Shown: positions 33,222 through 44,500 of the stretch, piece by piece
Layout of the letters: each line of letters opens with the position of its first letter
Position numbering within the stretch: position 1 is the stretch's first letter
DNA from: Diphasiastrum complanatum
Lineage: Eukaryota > Streptophyta > Lycopodiopsida > Lycopodiales > Lycopodiaceae
Direction of reading: 5' to 3'
NCBI GenBank assembly: GCA_029204225.1
Contig: CM055111.1
Span: 43,999,815-44,063,814, forward strand
DNA length: 64,000 nt
The notes under the pieces: model-generated
Seen by the model: only the letters and a program-made list of their open reading frames with translations
Database searches by the model: none
Told to the model about the DNA's origin: nothing
Translations under genes and position numbers: made by a program

Positions 33222-34524
33222 CTACCGTGAGGGTAGTAACCTCTTTGGCTGCCCACTTTGGTTGGCGTTTGCGGCAACTTGACATAAAGACAACATTCCT
33301 CAATGGTGATCTCAATGAGGAAGTGTACCTTCAACAACCTGCTGGTTTTTTGGTTGAAGGCCAAGAAGATAAAGTTTGTCTTCTCAAGAAGGCACTTTAT
33401 GGACTGAAGCAAGCTCCGAGGATGTGGTATCAAAAGATACATGCCTACTTTTGTGATCGAGGGTTTACTAATAGTCCTAGCGAATCTACTCTTTATGTCA
33501 AGCATACTTCAGATTATATCATCATTATTTTGCTTTATGTTGATGATATTATAATTACGGGAAGTAATGAGCAGCAGATTGATGCCGTAATACTTGATCT
33601 TGGTATGGTTTTTGAAACCTCAGATTTAGGCCTATTGCACTTTTATCTTGGTCTTGAATTTGTACAAGAAGGTGCTGGAATTTGTACAAGAAGGTGCTGG
33701 AATTTTTCATCTCTCAAGAATGCTACATTGGGCAGATTTTGAAGCGGTCTCTCAAGATGGAAGATTGCAAGCCGCTTGCTACACCTATGGAGACAGGTCT
33801 GAAATTAAGTAGTCAAGGTGATGGTGAATCATTTGACACTACTTTATATTGGCAAGCTATTGGCTGTCTCATTTACCTATGTAATTCAAGACCGGACATT
33901 TCTTATAGTGTCTCACTCATGAGTCAATTCATGCATGCCCCGATGACATCACATTGGAAAGCGTTGAAGAGGATCTTTCGATATCTTCAAGGAACAAGAA
34001 GTCATGGACTGATTTTTCCTGCTTGTGATGATGCATGGTTGGTTGGTTTTAGTGACTCGGATTGGGGTGGAGATCAAGACACTAGACGCTCTACAAGTGG
34101 ACATTGCTTTTTTTATGGTAATTCTGCAATTTTGTGGTCAAGTAAAAAGCAGCCCACTGTTGCTACTTCTTCTAGTGAGGCAGAATATAGAGTGATATTT
34201 TCAGCCATGACAGAGTGTTTATGGCTGAGAAGACTACTTGTTGACATGAAGTTTGGCGAGCCCTCAGCCACTCTTATCTTGAGTGATAGTCAAAGTGCTA
34301 TTGCCATTGCACGGAATCCTATTTGTCATGCGAGGACGAAGCACATCGAGATTCATTATTACTTTGTTCGGGAGAGACTTCATGATGGCGACATTTTACT
34401 TGAATATTGTCCTACGGAGGATAATATTGCGGACCTCTTCACTAAGGCGTTGCCTAGAGTCAGATTTGAAGCTTTATGCAAAGCTTTAAATTTGATACCA
34501 CGTGTTGGTTTTGTTACAGAGTGA
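33218..34524 (+). pseudogene. copia B reverse transcriptase and RNase H
   Basis: RT resumes with [41 protein letters not shown] and an intact catalytic box LLYVDDIIITGS. A perfect 22-bp tandem duplication (tttgtacaagaaggtgctggaa, twice in 33658-33701) shifts the frame. The next frame (33682-34524) carries the thumb and RNase H to a normal stop ([40 protein letters not shown]). Without the duplication and the upstream deletion this would be a full RT/RNase H. Confidence 0.9.
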
Positions 34525-34558
34525 AGATTTCAGTTTTTGCATTGTCATTTAAGGAGGG

Positions 34559-35000
34559 TGTTAGAAATAAATGACTATGCTGAAGTTAATCCATAGGTTA
34601 CTTTGACCCAAAAGGTCGAGATTTGTGTAACCATGGGTATTTAGTTATTTAGGCCATCTTAAGTTTGTCTTAAGTTCGGTTGGACCCAATTTTGGTCATG
34701 TACTGACTCGTGGGTCCTTAGGGGTCTAATTTTGTTTAGGGGCCCTCTCTTGACTTTTGGGGGTGCCCTACATTTAGTAAGTGGTTAACCTTAGGGTTTG
34801 GTGGCATTTGGTCACATCCAGGTAGAGTACTTAGATGCTCATTGTGTATTCCATTTTATACAGTTTGGCTCTCCATTGCTCTTGTTGCTGTTTTCTCTCT
34901 CTCTCTCTCTTCGAGTTGGGCACCCAGTCTCTTCTCTCTTGTTTCTTGTGGAGATTGATTGATAACTAGATCTTGGTGACTTGTCTCTTGCTTTCCTACA
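34559..35000 (+). repeat. 3' LTR of copia B
   Basis: 442 bp, almost identical to 29149-29592. Confidence 0.96.
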
Positions 35001-35005
35001 TATCT

Positions 35006-36798
35006 CGTACGCCAAACAAGAACCTAGAGTGACTTTAGTTGAGATAGGAAAGAGGAAGGAGAGATCAAGTATATGGGATACTTATTCACCTCCTACTTCA
35101 CCAGGCAGGAAGCATCCTACATCAGAAGCTAGAAGATTGCCTAGATGGTACTAGGGAGAGTCCAGTACGCATGGAACTAGGAGATCGGCTAGACTTGAAA
35201 AGCAACATGAAGATCAAGATCGAGAGGCGATTCGACAGGAGGATCATCATGAAGATGGGGATGTACATTTTGCGTATATGGCCACAATATTAGAAACCAA
35301 GGATCCATCTACTTTCAAAGAGGCTGAAAAAGAGGATATTTGGAGGAAAGCTGTGGATGAGGAGTACGACTCAATCATGAAGAACAAGACTTGGAGACTT
35401 GTTCAGTTACCTACAGGTAAATGGCCATTGGATGCAAGTGGGTCTATAGAACTAAGTACAAATCAGATGGTTCTATAGATAAACATAAGGCAAGATTGGT
35501 GGCAAAAGGTTAAGCTCAACATGAAGGGATTGACTATGAGGAAACTTTTGCACCAGTCGCTAAGTCTACTACTATGAGGACTGTTTTATCATTGGCAGCT
35601 CAGTTTGGATGAGATATTCAACAAATGGATGTATAGAGTGCATTCCTGAATGGATTTCTAGAGGAAGAAGGCTACATGGAGCAGCCAGAGGGATACATAG
35701 TAGCAGGACATGAAGACAAGGTTTGCAGGTTGGACAAGGCACTATATGGACTTAAGCAGGCACCCAGGGCGTGGTACACGAGGATTGACACATACTTTGA
35801 GGAGCTTGGCTTTCAGAGAAGTAGTTCGGAGCATACACTTTATGTTTTAATCAGGGATAATCATATTGTAATTGTAGTGATGTATGTGGATGATCTTGTT
35901 AGTATAAGATCAAATCATAGTATGATTCAGGGAATCAAGAAAGATCTTTCATCAGAGTTTGATATGAAAGATCTTGGTTTACTACAATTTTTTCTTGGGA
36001 TTGAGGTATGGAGAGTAGCACAGGGGCTATTTATTTCTCAATCTAATTATGCTCATGAACTTCTTGAAAAGTTCTATATGTCAGAGTGCAAGCCTATTTC
36101 TACACCATATGTAGTGGATGTAAGCTTACTAAAGCTGAGGTAGATCAGTATGTAGATGAAACGTTATATAGAAAGCTTGTTGGAAGCTTAATCTATCTAA
36201 CTAGTCAGTTTATGGCTAAGCCTAAGCAGATTCATTGGAAAGTTGGTAAGCGGATACTCAGATATATCCAGGGCACTTTGAGATTTGGTATTCTCTATGG
36301 TAGACAGGATGATTTGAAGTTACAGGGATATGTGGATGCTGATTGGGCTAGAGATGCAGAAGACCGAAGATCTACTACAGGTTATGTTTTTAGTCTTGGT
36401 TCTGGTGCTATCTCTCGGAGTTCAAAGAAGCAACATACTATTGCTTTATCATCTATAGAGGCAGAATATCGAGCTACTACGAGTGCAACATGTGAAGCAA
36501 TATGGTTACGAAGGATTCTACATGATCTACATATGGTACAAGATTCACCTACGGTACTTCAGTGCGACAATCAGAGTTGTATTAAATTGGCGAAAAATCC
36601 AGTTTTTCACAACAGGACAAAGCACATTTAAGTACAACAACACTTCATCAGAGAGACAAAGTGATGAAGTGGAGCTTATCTATTGCCTTACGGAAGAACA
36701 AGTTGCAGATATCTTTACCAAAGGACTTGGCAAAGAAAAATTTCAGAAGTTTAGAGAACTTCTAGGAGTAATAGATAACAAAGTAAACATTAACGGGG
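35006..36798 (+). pseudogene. copia C reverse transcriptase and RNase H
   Basis: Continues the C polyprotein after B. Linker, then EYDSIMKNKTWRLVQ and, after an indel near 35420, KWVYRTKYKSDGS. Stops lie near 35511, 35611 and 35635. An open run at 35676-36143 holds [28 protein letters not shown] and an intact YVDD. An indel near 36110 moves to the frame 36086-36631, with LVGSLIYL, DADWARDAEDRRSTTGY, SSIEAEYRA and CDNQSCIKLAKNPV. The closing part to 36795 ends with DIFTKGLGKEKFQKF. Eight to ten lesions in all. Confidence 0.88.
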
Positions 36799-36800
36799 AG

Positions 36801-37216
36801 TGTTAGGAATTAATTTTTATTCGATACCCCTTAATGATAGTTTGGCCATGCCTGCGTGCTATTATAGGGGCCATTCTATTTATAGTAAAATTATTTTTTA
36901 TTGCTTATGCATGTAGGTGGGCGCACTACTAATAGATTAGGATCTATTTAGTACTTAGTTCATTTTTGGTTTTTACCAAATATAGGTAGTATCATTAGCA
37001 ATTAGCTTTTGCTATTTTGCTATTTGCTTTAGGCTCTTAGCTTTTCTCATTCATTAGAGAAACTGTTTAAGTAGGCTGGCGCCTCACCACAATCATTCCA
37101 ATATGCTAGAGCATTGCTCAATTCTCCTATGATCCGAATTCTCTCTATGCTTGGTTTTGTGTGAGTGCTAGTAGGACTAGTAACTTTATCTAGAATTTGT
37201 ATCACAAATTCTGACA
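36801..37216 (+). repeat. 3' LTR of copia C
   Basis: 416 bp, matching 26247-26654, followed by the caatg duplication. Confidence 0.95.
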
Positions 37217-37221
37217 CAATG

Positions 37222-37520
37222 TTGCAATAAATCAGCTCCACTTTTGCACTTTGTATCTTCTCATGTATGGAATGCTGTTGAACTTCAATGTGTTTCGTCC
37301 TGCTATGAAAAATTGGATTCTTTGTGAGTTCAATGCAACTTTGATTGTCCCATTGAAGTATTGTTAGTCCTTCTTGTCGACTCTGGAGATTTTAAAGTAT
37401 CATTTTTGCCACTTGTGCGAAGGTTCCATCATAGTCGATGCCTTCCTCATAACCCTTAGCCACTAATCTTACTTTATAATTGTCAATTGAACCATCCGAT
37501 TTAAACTTTCTTCTAATTCA
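37222..37520 (-). pseudogene. copia D RNase H and RT remnants, right piece
   Basis: Minus-strand sequence continues the RNase H region cut by C (QHSIHEKIQSAKVEL-type segment), then jumps near 37400 to the start of RT (KARLVAKGYEEGIDYDGTF-type wording). The RT core, YVDD box and most of RNase H are therefore deleted. RT N-terminal coding continues to about 37520. Confidence 0.72.
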
Positions 37521-37980
37521 TTTGCACCCAATTGGCCTCTTACCTGATGGTAACTCAACAATACTTGGTAATTTGTCGTAGATGCATCGAGCTTATAAAG
37601 CCTACCCTCTAAAATGCCTTTTGCAATAACCTTATAACCCTTGTTGTTAACCAAACACTTTTTGTCATCAAACTTGACTTTCATGTTTTGCTTAGCTATA
37701 GGAGAAACTGAAAGTAAATTATGCTTTAAACTTGGAACATAGAGAATGTTCTTAATTTTACCTATATTCCTGGTAGGCAAATGTACTCTCACCATACCTC
37801 GACCCTTGATATGATATGAGATATTGTCACCTAGCTTGACATGAGAATCGTGATGACTCTCCTCAAACTGTGTAAACCAATCCCGATGCAGTGTCATGTG
37901 TTGTCTTGTATACTGGCCATATGTAGCTCTTTCTAAAGTTGATACCGAAAACAACTCGTAGCACACACTAGCTTCATTAA
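37469..37980 (-). pseudogene. copia D protease and adjoining region
   Basis: A 165-codon minus-strand frame with the downstream part of copia protease (QHMTLHRDWFTQFEE, VKLGDNISYHIKGRGMVRVHLP, ILYVPSLKHNLLSVSPIAKQ) and ILEGRLYKLDAS. The active-site segment reads TRQHMT with no DSGA, so the catalytic Asp is gone. On its C-terminal side it runs straight into RT-like sequence; the integrase is deleted. Confidence 0.8.
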
Positions 37981-38800
37981 TTAAATAGAATTCCTAGATT
38001 GCTTCCTTGTTTTTCTTGCACTCAGACGCAAAATTACCAAATTTACCCCAGTAGTTACTATTGTCATTATGCTTTGGTGTGGACTTGGAATAATTACTCT
38101 TGTCCAAATTTTCCTTGACTTCTTGCTTTTGCCAACCATTTTGATTTTGCCACCTCCTTTGCCTTCCCTTTTCGAAATTACTTCTCGAGGAAGAACCCTT
38201 ACTCCTTAAAATCTTCTTGTTTTGTTTTCTCATCTTCTCTTGTAGAAAAAGACCATTTAGGTTATCATAAGTGGGTCTCCTCTCTCTCAATGATAAAGTC
38301 ATAGCAAAGTTTTGATAAAGTAGAGGCAAATTATTTAAGATCATTGGGACTAGAAGATTATTTGCTACATATTCTCCTATAGCAGAAAGTTGATCCTTTA
38401 GGTCTTTAACTCTTGTTATATAGATTGTAATAGACTCGCCTGTATTCATCCTTTAAGTGTAGCTTGTTAGTCAAAAACAATACACGTGATTGATTAACTG
38501 TCTCGTACATACTTTTGAGTATATCCCATGCCTCCTTAGGTCTGGTGGCATTTTGATAAGCGGTATGATATTATCTTTCGCCGAAAGATTAATAATATTA
38601 TGTGCACGTTCCTGTGATATTATCTTGATGAAGACCTTCTTGTCTTATTTTTTAAGATTAGGTGGCATGACCTTCCAACTTTTAATCCCGTTGACTTTGC
38701 AACTACTCAACTTGTGAAGGCAGGTATAGATCTATGTGCAATGTGTAAAACAACAAGCTAATAACAAAGCCTTCACCAACCTGAAAAATTTAGCAAATAA
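37981..38800 (-). pseudogene. copia D gag
   Basis: 38449-37994 encodes the gag core and C-terminus (GESITIYITRVKDLKDQL, NNLPLLYQNFAMTLSLRERRPTYDNL, LFLQEKMRKQN), a Gln/Asn/Lys-rich tail and a degenerate knuckle in which the first two Cys are lost and only the last Cys is in place (NYWGKFGNFASECKK). The N-terminal half (to about 38800) is in several frames with stops (EAWDILKSMYETVNQS, FLTNKLH). Confidence 0.8.
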
Positions 38801-39727
38801 GAAAACTTGAAATAATATCTCAATAAACCAATGTTGACAATAAGTTGTTGCTGTCCAAATCAATATGGATCCTTCTTTGACTTGAAATCCTCTTGCATGT
38901 GATAGATTCACTCTTGCACGTGATTGTGTTTCCCTTGCATGTAGTCACCAACTTGTTCCTGTCTTGATCTTGACTTTTCTGAGAAGATTCAAGGTACTGC
39001 AACAATAGTACTCGTGATAGATCAAACTTGCTAGCTATGATCTTGATCCTTGTAGTGAGCTGTCACAACCTGTGCCCCCCAACAAAATTTGTGAACAAAA
39101 TCTTTTCTAGCAAGCAGTAGGCTGCAGAAGATTGATTGCCTATCAACAAACTTCAGCAAACAGTTCCTCTTCAACAGACCCCAGCAAACAATGTGGTACA
39201 TAGAACCAGTGAACAACTTGCCAATTAGCAGTGATTCCAACGAACAAAAAATTGTAGCAAACTAGTGAACAATCCAGCTATAACCTTGGCTTCCATTGTA
39301 GCTTTCCCTAGCTACCTTTTACCCACTAATTAAGCAGTGATCAGCGATCCAATTCCGTGAACAAAACCAGAAGCTATCAGCAAACCTTTCCAGCTATTTC
39401 CAGCGACCAATCTAGTTGTTCTCCAGTGAATATGTCCTACAGATTCCCAGCAAACAAGATTGATGAATTTCCAGTGATTTGAGTAGTAGATCACTAGCGA
39501 ACTATAATGCAAATTTGCACATTGCAGCGACCTTAACAAACTATTACCAATGATTTGTACACTCAAACTATGTTGAAAATCCAATGAACTTAACTGTGGA
39601 ATTTTCACAAATCTGAACAATAGTTGACAATTGATCCTCTTAGTTGATTTTCTGTCAACGTTGGCTTGCAAACCCAAAACAAAGTTCCTACCACACCCGA
39701 TGCTCGTAATCTTGAGCTCTGATACCA
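38801..39727 (-). other. copia D leader with a recurring AGCAAAC/AGTGAAC motif
   Basis: About 930 bp between gag and the 5' LTR without a reading frame. Words of the form cagcaaaca, cagtgaaca or agcgaac recur roughly every 25-60 bp from 39090 to 39600. The PBS complement (ctctgatacca) lies at 39717-39727. Confidence 0.65.
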
Positions 39728-40050
39728 TGATGGAATGATTACAATTCCTAGATCGGAGTTGCCTAAAACTTATTAGAGCTCACACACACAAACAATTGAA
39801 GAGAGAGAATTATAGCACCGTTAAACTTGCTCAATAGGTTAGTACTGACAATCAACAATGATATCTCTCTCACAGGACATGATGTCTCATATGTAGGAGG
39901 GTGCTAGCCCATACTTATAATATTTACCTAGTCTAAAGATGTAAAAGCAATTACCATAAACTTGTACCTAAACATGGTTAAATTATTTAATTTCTATAGT
40001 TGGCGAAATTGGTGCAAATTAGGGGTAATTGACTAAACATTAATTTTAGT
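39728..40050 (-). repeat. 5' LTR of copia D
   Basis: Starts tgatggaatgattac beside the PBS and shares blocks with 25767-26134. The outer end is approximate. Confidence 0.75.
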
Positions 40051-40822
40051 AGGTATTCCCAAGCTTCTCACTTACTTGAGACACTTGACATCTCTATCAC
40101 AGGGCACCCACTAGTCTATCATACAAAATAGAGCATATCTTGACCAAGCATAGCAGGGCCAATTGGGGGTCAAACTTTACTACTACCGGACTCATTTCCT
40201 GGAGTTGGATGCAATAGGGTTCCCTATCTTACCACTGGATTTGATTGAGGATTATCTCATGGTTCATATTGGGACAAATCTGAGTCTCATCACACCAGCT
40301 TGTGATTGAGATTGGATGCTTCCAAGGTATTTTTGGACAGGATGAGATTTGACAATTATGCTCCTTTGGTGAGGTGGATTTCAGGGACCAGTTTATCTTT
40401 AGATTCCGTGTTTATTACGAGATTAGATGGAGATACTATTGTCTATTATGCGATACACTAGATAGGTTGTGTTCTCTTATCGCGTATGAGGACCCACGTG
40501 TTGTGCTTTTGATACAAGAGATGTTCTTACTGCGACAAGATCTATATCAGATGTACCAGAGTCACACCGTGAGACATAACTTCAGATCACATCCTTCTCT
40601 TTTAGGAAAAGACCATGAGTAGATCCAAAGTTAGATGATGATGACAGTCCTACACATAAGGACCAAAGACAACAGATCACTCAGCACCATATTGCGGTTA
40701 GAGCTACTTGTCCTACCTTGAAGACACACAAGTCTCATAGTGGACCTCCTCAATGACATTAGCAATATCTCCCAAATATACCGCCAACAGTAGCTCGTAT
40801 TACATCTTTCTTCGGCAACAAC
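40051..40822 (+). pseudogene. LINE ORF2 C-terminal fragment, plus strand
   Basis: An open frame at 40374-40622 matches the RT-downstream Cys/His region of the long LINE at 41592 (DEFHFIFRCPVYYEIRGRY there; RDQFIFRFRVYYEIRWRY here) and continues toward its C terminus. The zinc ligands are lost. Upstream, 40050-40370 resembles the region before this domain in broken frames. Both ends are truncated. Confidence 0.75.
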
Positions 40823-40824
40823 AT

Positions 40825-40966
40825 TGATGAATGGCAAGCCCTAGCTATGGAGTATTTTAACTGCAATATGAGATCAACCAAGAATGCTTGAGAAACTTAG
40901 CTATAGAGAACATCAAATACAAGGAGGATATCATAAGCACCTCAGAACAAAAGTTAGAAGAAAAAA

Positions 40967-41038
<72 letters not shown>

Positions 41039-41240
41039 CCTCCAAGTCTGCTATGAGGGAAGCACCTCATGTACATGCATGGAAAGCATAGGTGTCAACT
41101 ATATGAGTGAGCTACTTGGCCAAGTTGGCTAGTTGCATAGTGCACTAACTTATTTAAGTTACAAATAGGAGGTCCCATGTATTCAATTAATAACATGTGC
41201 TTAGCCAAAGGGGTAAATCAGGCATTACTCTTCAATGCAA
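40825..41240 (-). repeat. probable solo LTR of the copia H family
   Basis: Shares with the LTR at 61888-62277 the opening ccaaggcctagctatggagtat (here caagccctagctatggagtat), a second agctat(g/a)gag block, a GA-rich stretch and the closing ggggcaaaataggcatt...ttcaaca (here ggggtaaatcaggcatt...ttcaatgca). No internal domain adjoins it. It contains the (GA)n run. Confidence 0.6.
40973..41035. repeat. (GA)n microsatellite
   Basis: About 31 GA units, inside the solo LTR where the related LTR has a short GA run. Confidence 0.96.
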
Positions 41241-41344
41241 GGTTGCATCGAATCGCGGTTCGAACCGCCTTTTACGGTTCGAACCGTCTGGCCCTAAAAC
41301 GATTCCAGAATCCAGCTTTCAGCGGGATTCGGCCCATTCTTTTC
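41241..41344. repeat. short palindrome-rich sequence, possible hAT-like fragment
   Basis: Contains gaatcgcggttcgaaccgcc and acggttcgaaccgt, closely spaced palindromes like those near the ends of the elements at 51864, 60655 and 61137. No target duplication was found, so it may be one end of an element cut by the LINE. Confidence 0.35.
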
Positions 41345-41591
41345 ACGAGAGAGAATTAGAATTAGAATTATTATTATTAACGTCTTTTGGTGCCCAGGGG
41401 CACATAAGACAAAAGAGAGTACAAAATGTGAGAAGCATTGTCCGCATAAGGACTTATTTACCAATGAAAAGACAGTAAAACTAAAACTAAAATATCGATC
41501 TCTCTGTCTCTAAGAGAAAAAGTATCCAAGCTTGACCACCAGCTGGTGAGGGTACAAAGCAAGAGCTTAACCACCTGCTCCGCGGAGGAAA

Positions 41592-44500
41592 CTAGCTACG
41601 AGCAAGCTGAAAGTAATGAGTGATGGTAGTAGTGGGTCGTGATGTAGGCTGGTGGGAGGCGTATGAAGATCTAGTAGCACTGGATCGAGCCGAAACTCTC
41701 TGTGTCTTCGATCTTCGGACGGGGACGTCAAAATCCGCAACCGAACTATCCACTCTGTCTCGCTTCTGGAAGAACTGAGTAATGTGAGCCTGACTGGAAT
41801 CCATATCTGAGAGCGTAGGTAGAAGTGAAGCTCGTAAAATATACATCTCTCTCAAAAGAAGACCCACACATCTAGCATCTGGATACTCGAGGAAGGAGCT
41901 CAACGTGAGGGGAATATCTCGGTATAAACAATGGTATCGTCCTCTAATCTCATAGTATACTGGGCAGCGAAAGATGAAATGAAACTCATCTTCCACCTCC
42001 TGAAGAGAACAAAGCTGACATATCCGCTGCAATCTGGGAGTGTCTGTGTATCTACCTGTCTCGATAGCAAGCTGATGAGAAGAGACTCGAAGCTGTCCTA
42101 TACGATATCTCAGACCAAAAGATAGCGTCTGTGTAAGATAAACTGGAAGAATAGGCAAGCCCAAAACGTCCAGCCGTAAAAGATGTGTGCCATAATAATG
42201 TAGCTTGACCCTATCTGGATCAGGATGTGACCATATAGTGCGTATGTAGCTCCGGTAAATCTGCTGTCTGATATAAGCATGGGTTCCATTCGGAAGATCA
42301 AGTGCGGATAAACCCCAAGTCTGAAGAAGGGCTGAGACACTGCGATACCAAGAGTGCTTGGCTCCCTGATCTGCAAGGGTACAAGATGAAGTGAGAGCAG
42401 CAACAATGTATCTGGAGGTATCTAGATCTGATACCCTGTGAAGAAAGGTGATGATCTGAAACATAGCACCAACAACTAATGGAGGAGAAGCAAACTCGGT
42501 TAGTATGATATCATGTGGTACTGAGGGCTTAGCCCGAATTATCCTACTGAGCATGAGAATCTGGATACGAGTAAGATCTCTCCATGTATCGCGTGATAAA
42601 TCAGGGCACCAAGTCTCAGCCGAATATAGCACAACTGGGGAGACAGTAGCAGAAAATAGTAAGCATCTGGTAGCAGGATCCTGCACATAATAAGTAGAGC
42701 AAAATCTCTCCATATGCACAAGAGCGGTATGCCCCTTGCGGAGCCTGGCGGTGGCTGCTGGTCGAAAAGTGAGTAGCGGACCAGAGAAAAGAACTCCCAA
42801 ATAGGTGTAGGAGGTCACGATCTCAATCGGTAGCCCGTCATAATAGAAAATCACATCTCTCATATGCTGTCTGTTGGTGTTAAACACCATAATCTTAGTC
42901 TTCTTAAGGTTAACCGTCAATCCCCAACGCTGGCAAAAGTGATGTAAAGCAGAAAGGTGACTCTGTAAACCAGCTGCAGAGGATGAGAGGAGAACCACAT
43001 CATCAGCGTACAAGAGAATGGGGATAATAATGTCTGCTAGGGGACAGCCCTCTCCACCTTCCTCGCGAATAATCCGCTCGAGGTCATCTATATATAGTGC
43101 AAAAAGAGTGGGTGATAAGGGGCAACCCTGCTTCACCCCAATGGTAGAATGTATCTGTGAGGACCAGCCACTACCATCTCTGAAACGTGCCAAGACTCGC
43201 TCATATAAAGTAATGATCGCAGCAATAGTATCCTCTGAAAAGCCAAGTGAAGACAGTCTCTGGAAAAGAAGATGTCGTGGAACAGAGTCAAAAGCTTTGC
43301 GAAAATCCACAAAGCAACAGTAAATTCTCTGTTTCCGATGTCAAGCCTCCTCAATAATGCATCTCAAAATGAAGATCTGGTCTGAAGTAGAATATCCCGG
43401 TCTGAAACCAGCTTGACCCATAGCGTGTAAACCCTCAGTTTCAGCAAAAGATCCAGTGACTGTCTGTAGTATAGAGCCATATATCTTAGCTAGAGTGTGG
43501 CCAATCATAATGGTGCGGTAGTTTCCTACATTCATGGGATCACCTGCCTTGAGGATGGGGTGAAGGATATTAGTACACCAAGCCGTAGGAAAACCAGAAG
43601 TAACAGCTGTGTTAAAAACATGAGCAATGTAAGGGGAGATGAGATGTGCTACGGGCTTTAGGAAGTCTACACTTAAGGAGTCATAGTCAGTGGCTTTATT
43701 TAGTTTGGCATGTTTAATGGCGTTTTCAACCATGTCAGGGGTGAAAAGTGAGCAGTGGTCAGGTCTCGGTGAGAGTGAGGTAGGAGGAGAGTCCGTGGTA
43801 TATAACTCCGTGGCATACTCGATCCAGGATTCGATGGCTATGGGGGCCAATGTTGAAGAGTGTCTGGTGAAATGTTTCCAGAAAAAAGAGGAGGAGGGTG
43901 AATCTAAAAAGTTGATCATTTTTTGGCAGAGTGATTGTAGGTACTTGATCTTCTTTGTTCTGGTGGTTCTATGATATTCTTTCTGGCATTGTTTGAGTGT
44001 GGCAGGGGAGTGTGACCTGGCATATGTCACATGATTGTGAAGAGAGCGGCATTCTGCATCATACCATCTGTTGTGAACACTTCTGTGAGATGATGTCGTT
44101 TTGGTGGGGAAGGATGAGGAAGCAGCAGCTAAGAGGGATGTAGAGAGAAAAGTGGCTTGCTGGTCAATTGGTGCCATGAACGGGAAGTTAGCGAGTAGTT
44201 GGGATAAGATTGTGGTGTAATTAGTGAATCCAGATTGGGTGAAAGGAATACGTTTATGAGTGGGAAGAGAGCAAGAAATTTGCAAAGAAGAGGTTATGTG
44301 ACCAAGTGAGATGTGTAAGAGTGAGTGATCGGAAATGGTAGGGGGTGTGATGGAGAAATCAGAAATGTGAGAGATCAAAGCAGGTGATCCAATGAAGTAG
44401 TCGACCACACTATGTCCTCCACCATGAGGATAGCATGTATATGCTGATGAGGAAGGCCACTGTGTGAGGCCATTCAAAATGGCAAGAGCGTGTGTCTCTG

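Larger units (their letters stand above)
29149..35000 (+). mobile_element. Ty1/copia element B, youngest layer of the nest
   Basis: LTRs at 29149-29592 and 34559-35000 are nearly identical: by eye four or five substitutions plus a 2-bp TC-repeat difference. Flanks are tatcg (29144-29148) and tatct (35001-35005). The PBS tggtatcagagct starts at 29593, and the polypurine tract aaggaggg ends at 34558. Gag to integrase is a single long frame; RT/RNase H is open in two pieces. Frame breaks at about 32420, 32505, 33195 and 33680 prevent a full polyprotein. Confidence 0.96.
26247..37216 (+). mobile_element. Ty1/copia element C, nested in D, host of B
   Basis: LTRs at 26247-26654 and 36801-37216 begin tgttaggaatt and end aaattctgaca. 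The flanking duplication is a perfect caatg (26242-26246 and 37217-37221). The PBS tggtatcagagca is at 26655-26667. The polypurine tract (acggggag) ends at 36800. Gag to integrase lies at 26990-29125, and RT/RNase H resumes at 35006 after element B. Several stops and frameshifts are present. Confidence 0.95.
25767..40050 (-). mobile_element. Ty1/copia element D, host of nested C and B
   Basis: The left (3') LTR is recognisable from about 25767 to 26134 and the right (5') LTR from 39728 to about 40050. They share gcaccgt, tatgtaggagggtgcta, cttata and ccta/gtctaaa. A minus-strand polypurine tract (plus cttcctcttaat) follows 26134, and a PBS complement (ctctgatacca) abuts 39728. The body is split at 26246/37222 by element C. 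The internal part is heavily deleted: the RNase H end, a short RT piece, then protease and gag, with the integrase and most of RT missing. D is the oldest layer of this nest. The left LTR start is diverged or truncated, so the outer duplication could not be found. Confidence 0.83.

Noticed and set aside
41256-41290. ggttcgaacc words resembling a tRNA B box, suggesting a SINE or tRNA
   Set aside because: No A box at the right spacing, no cloverleaf and no poly(A) tail. The words form part of a palindrome cluster seen in the hAT-like elements.
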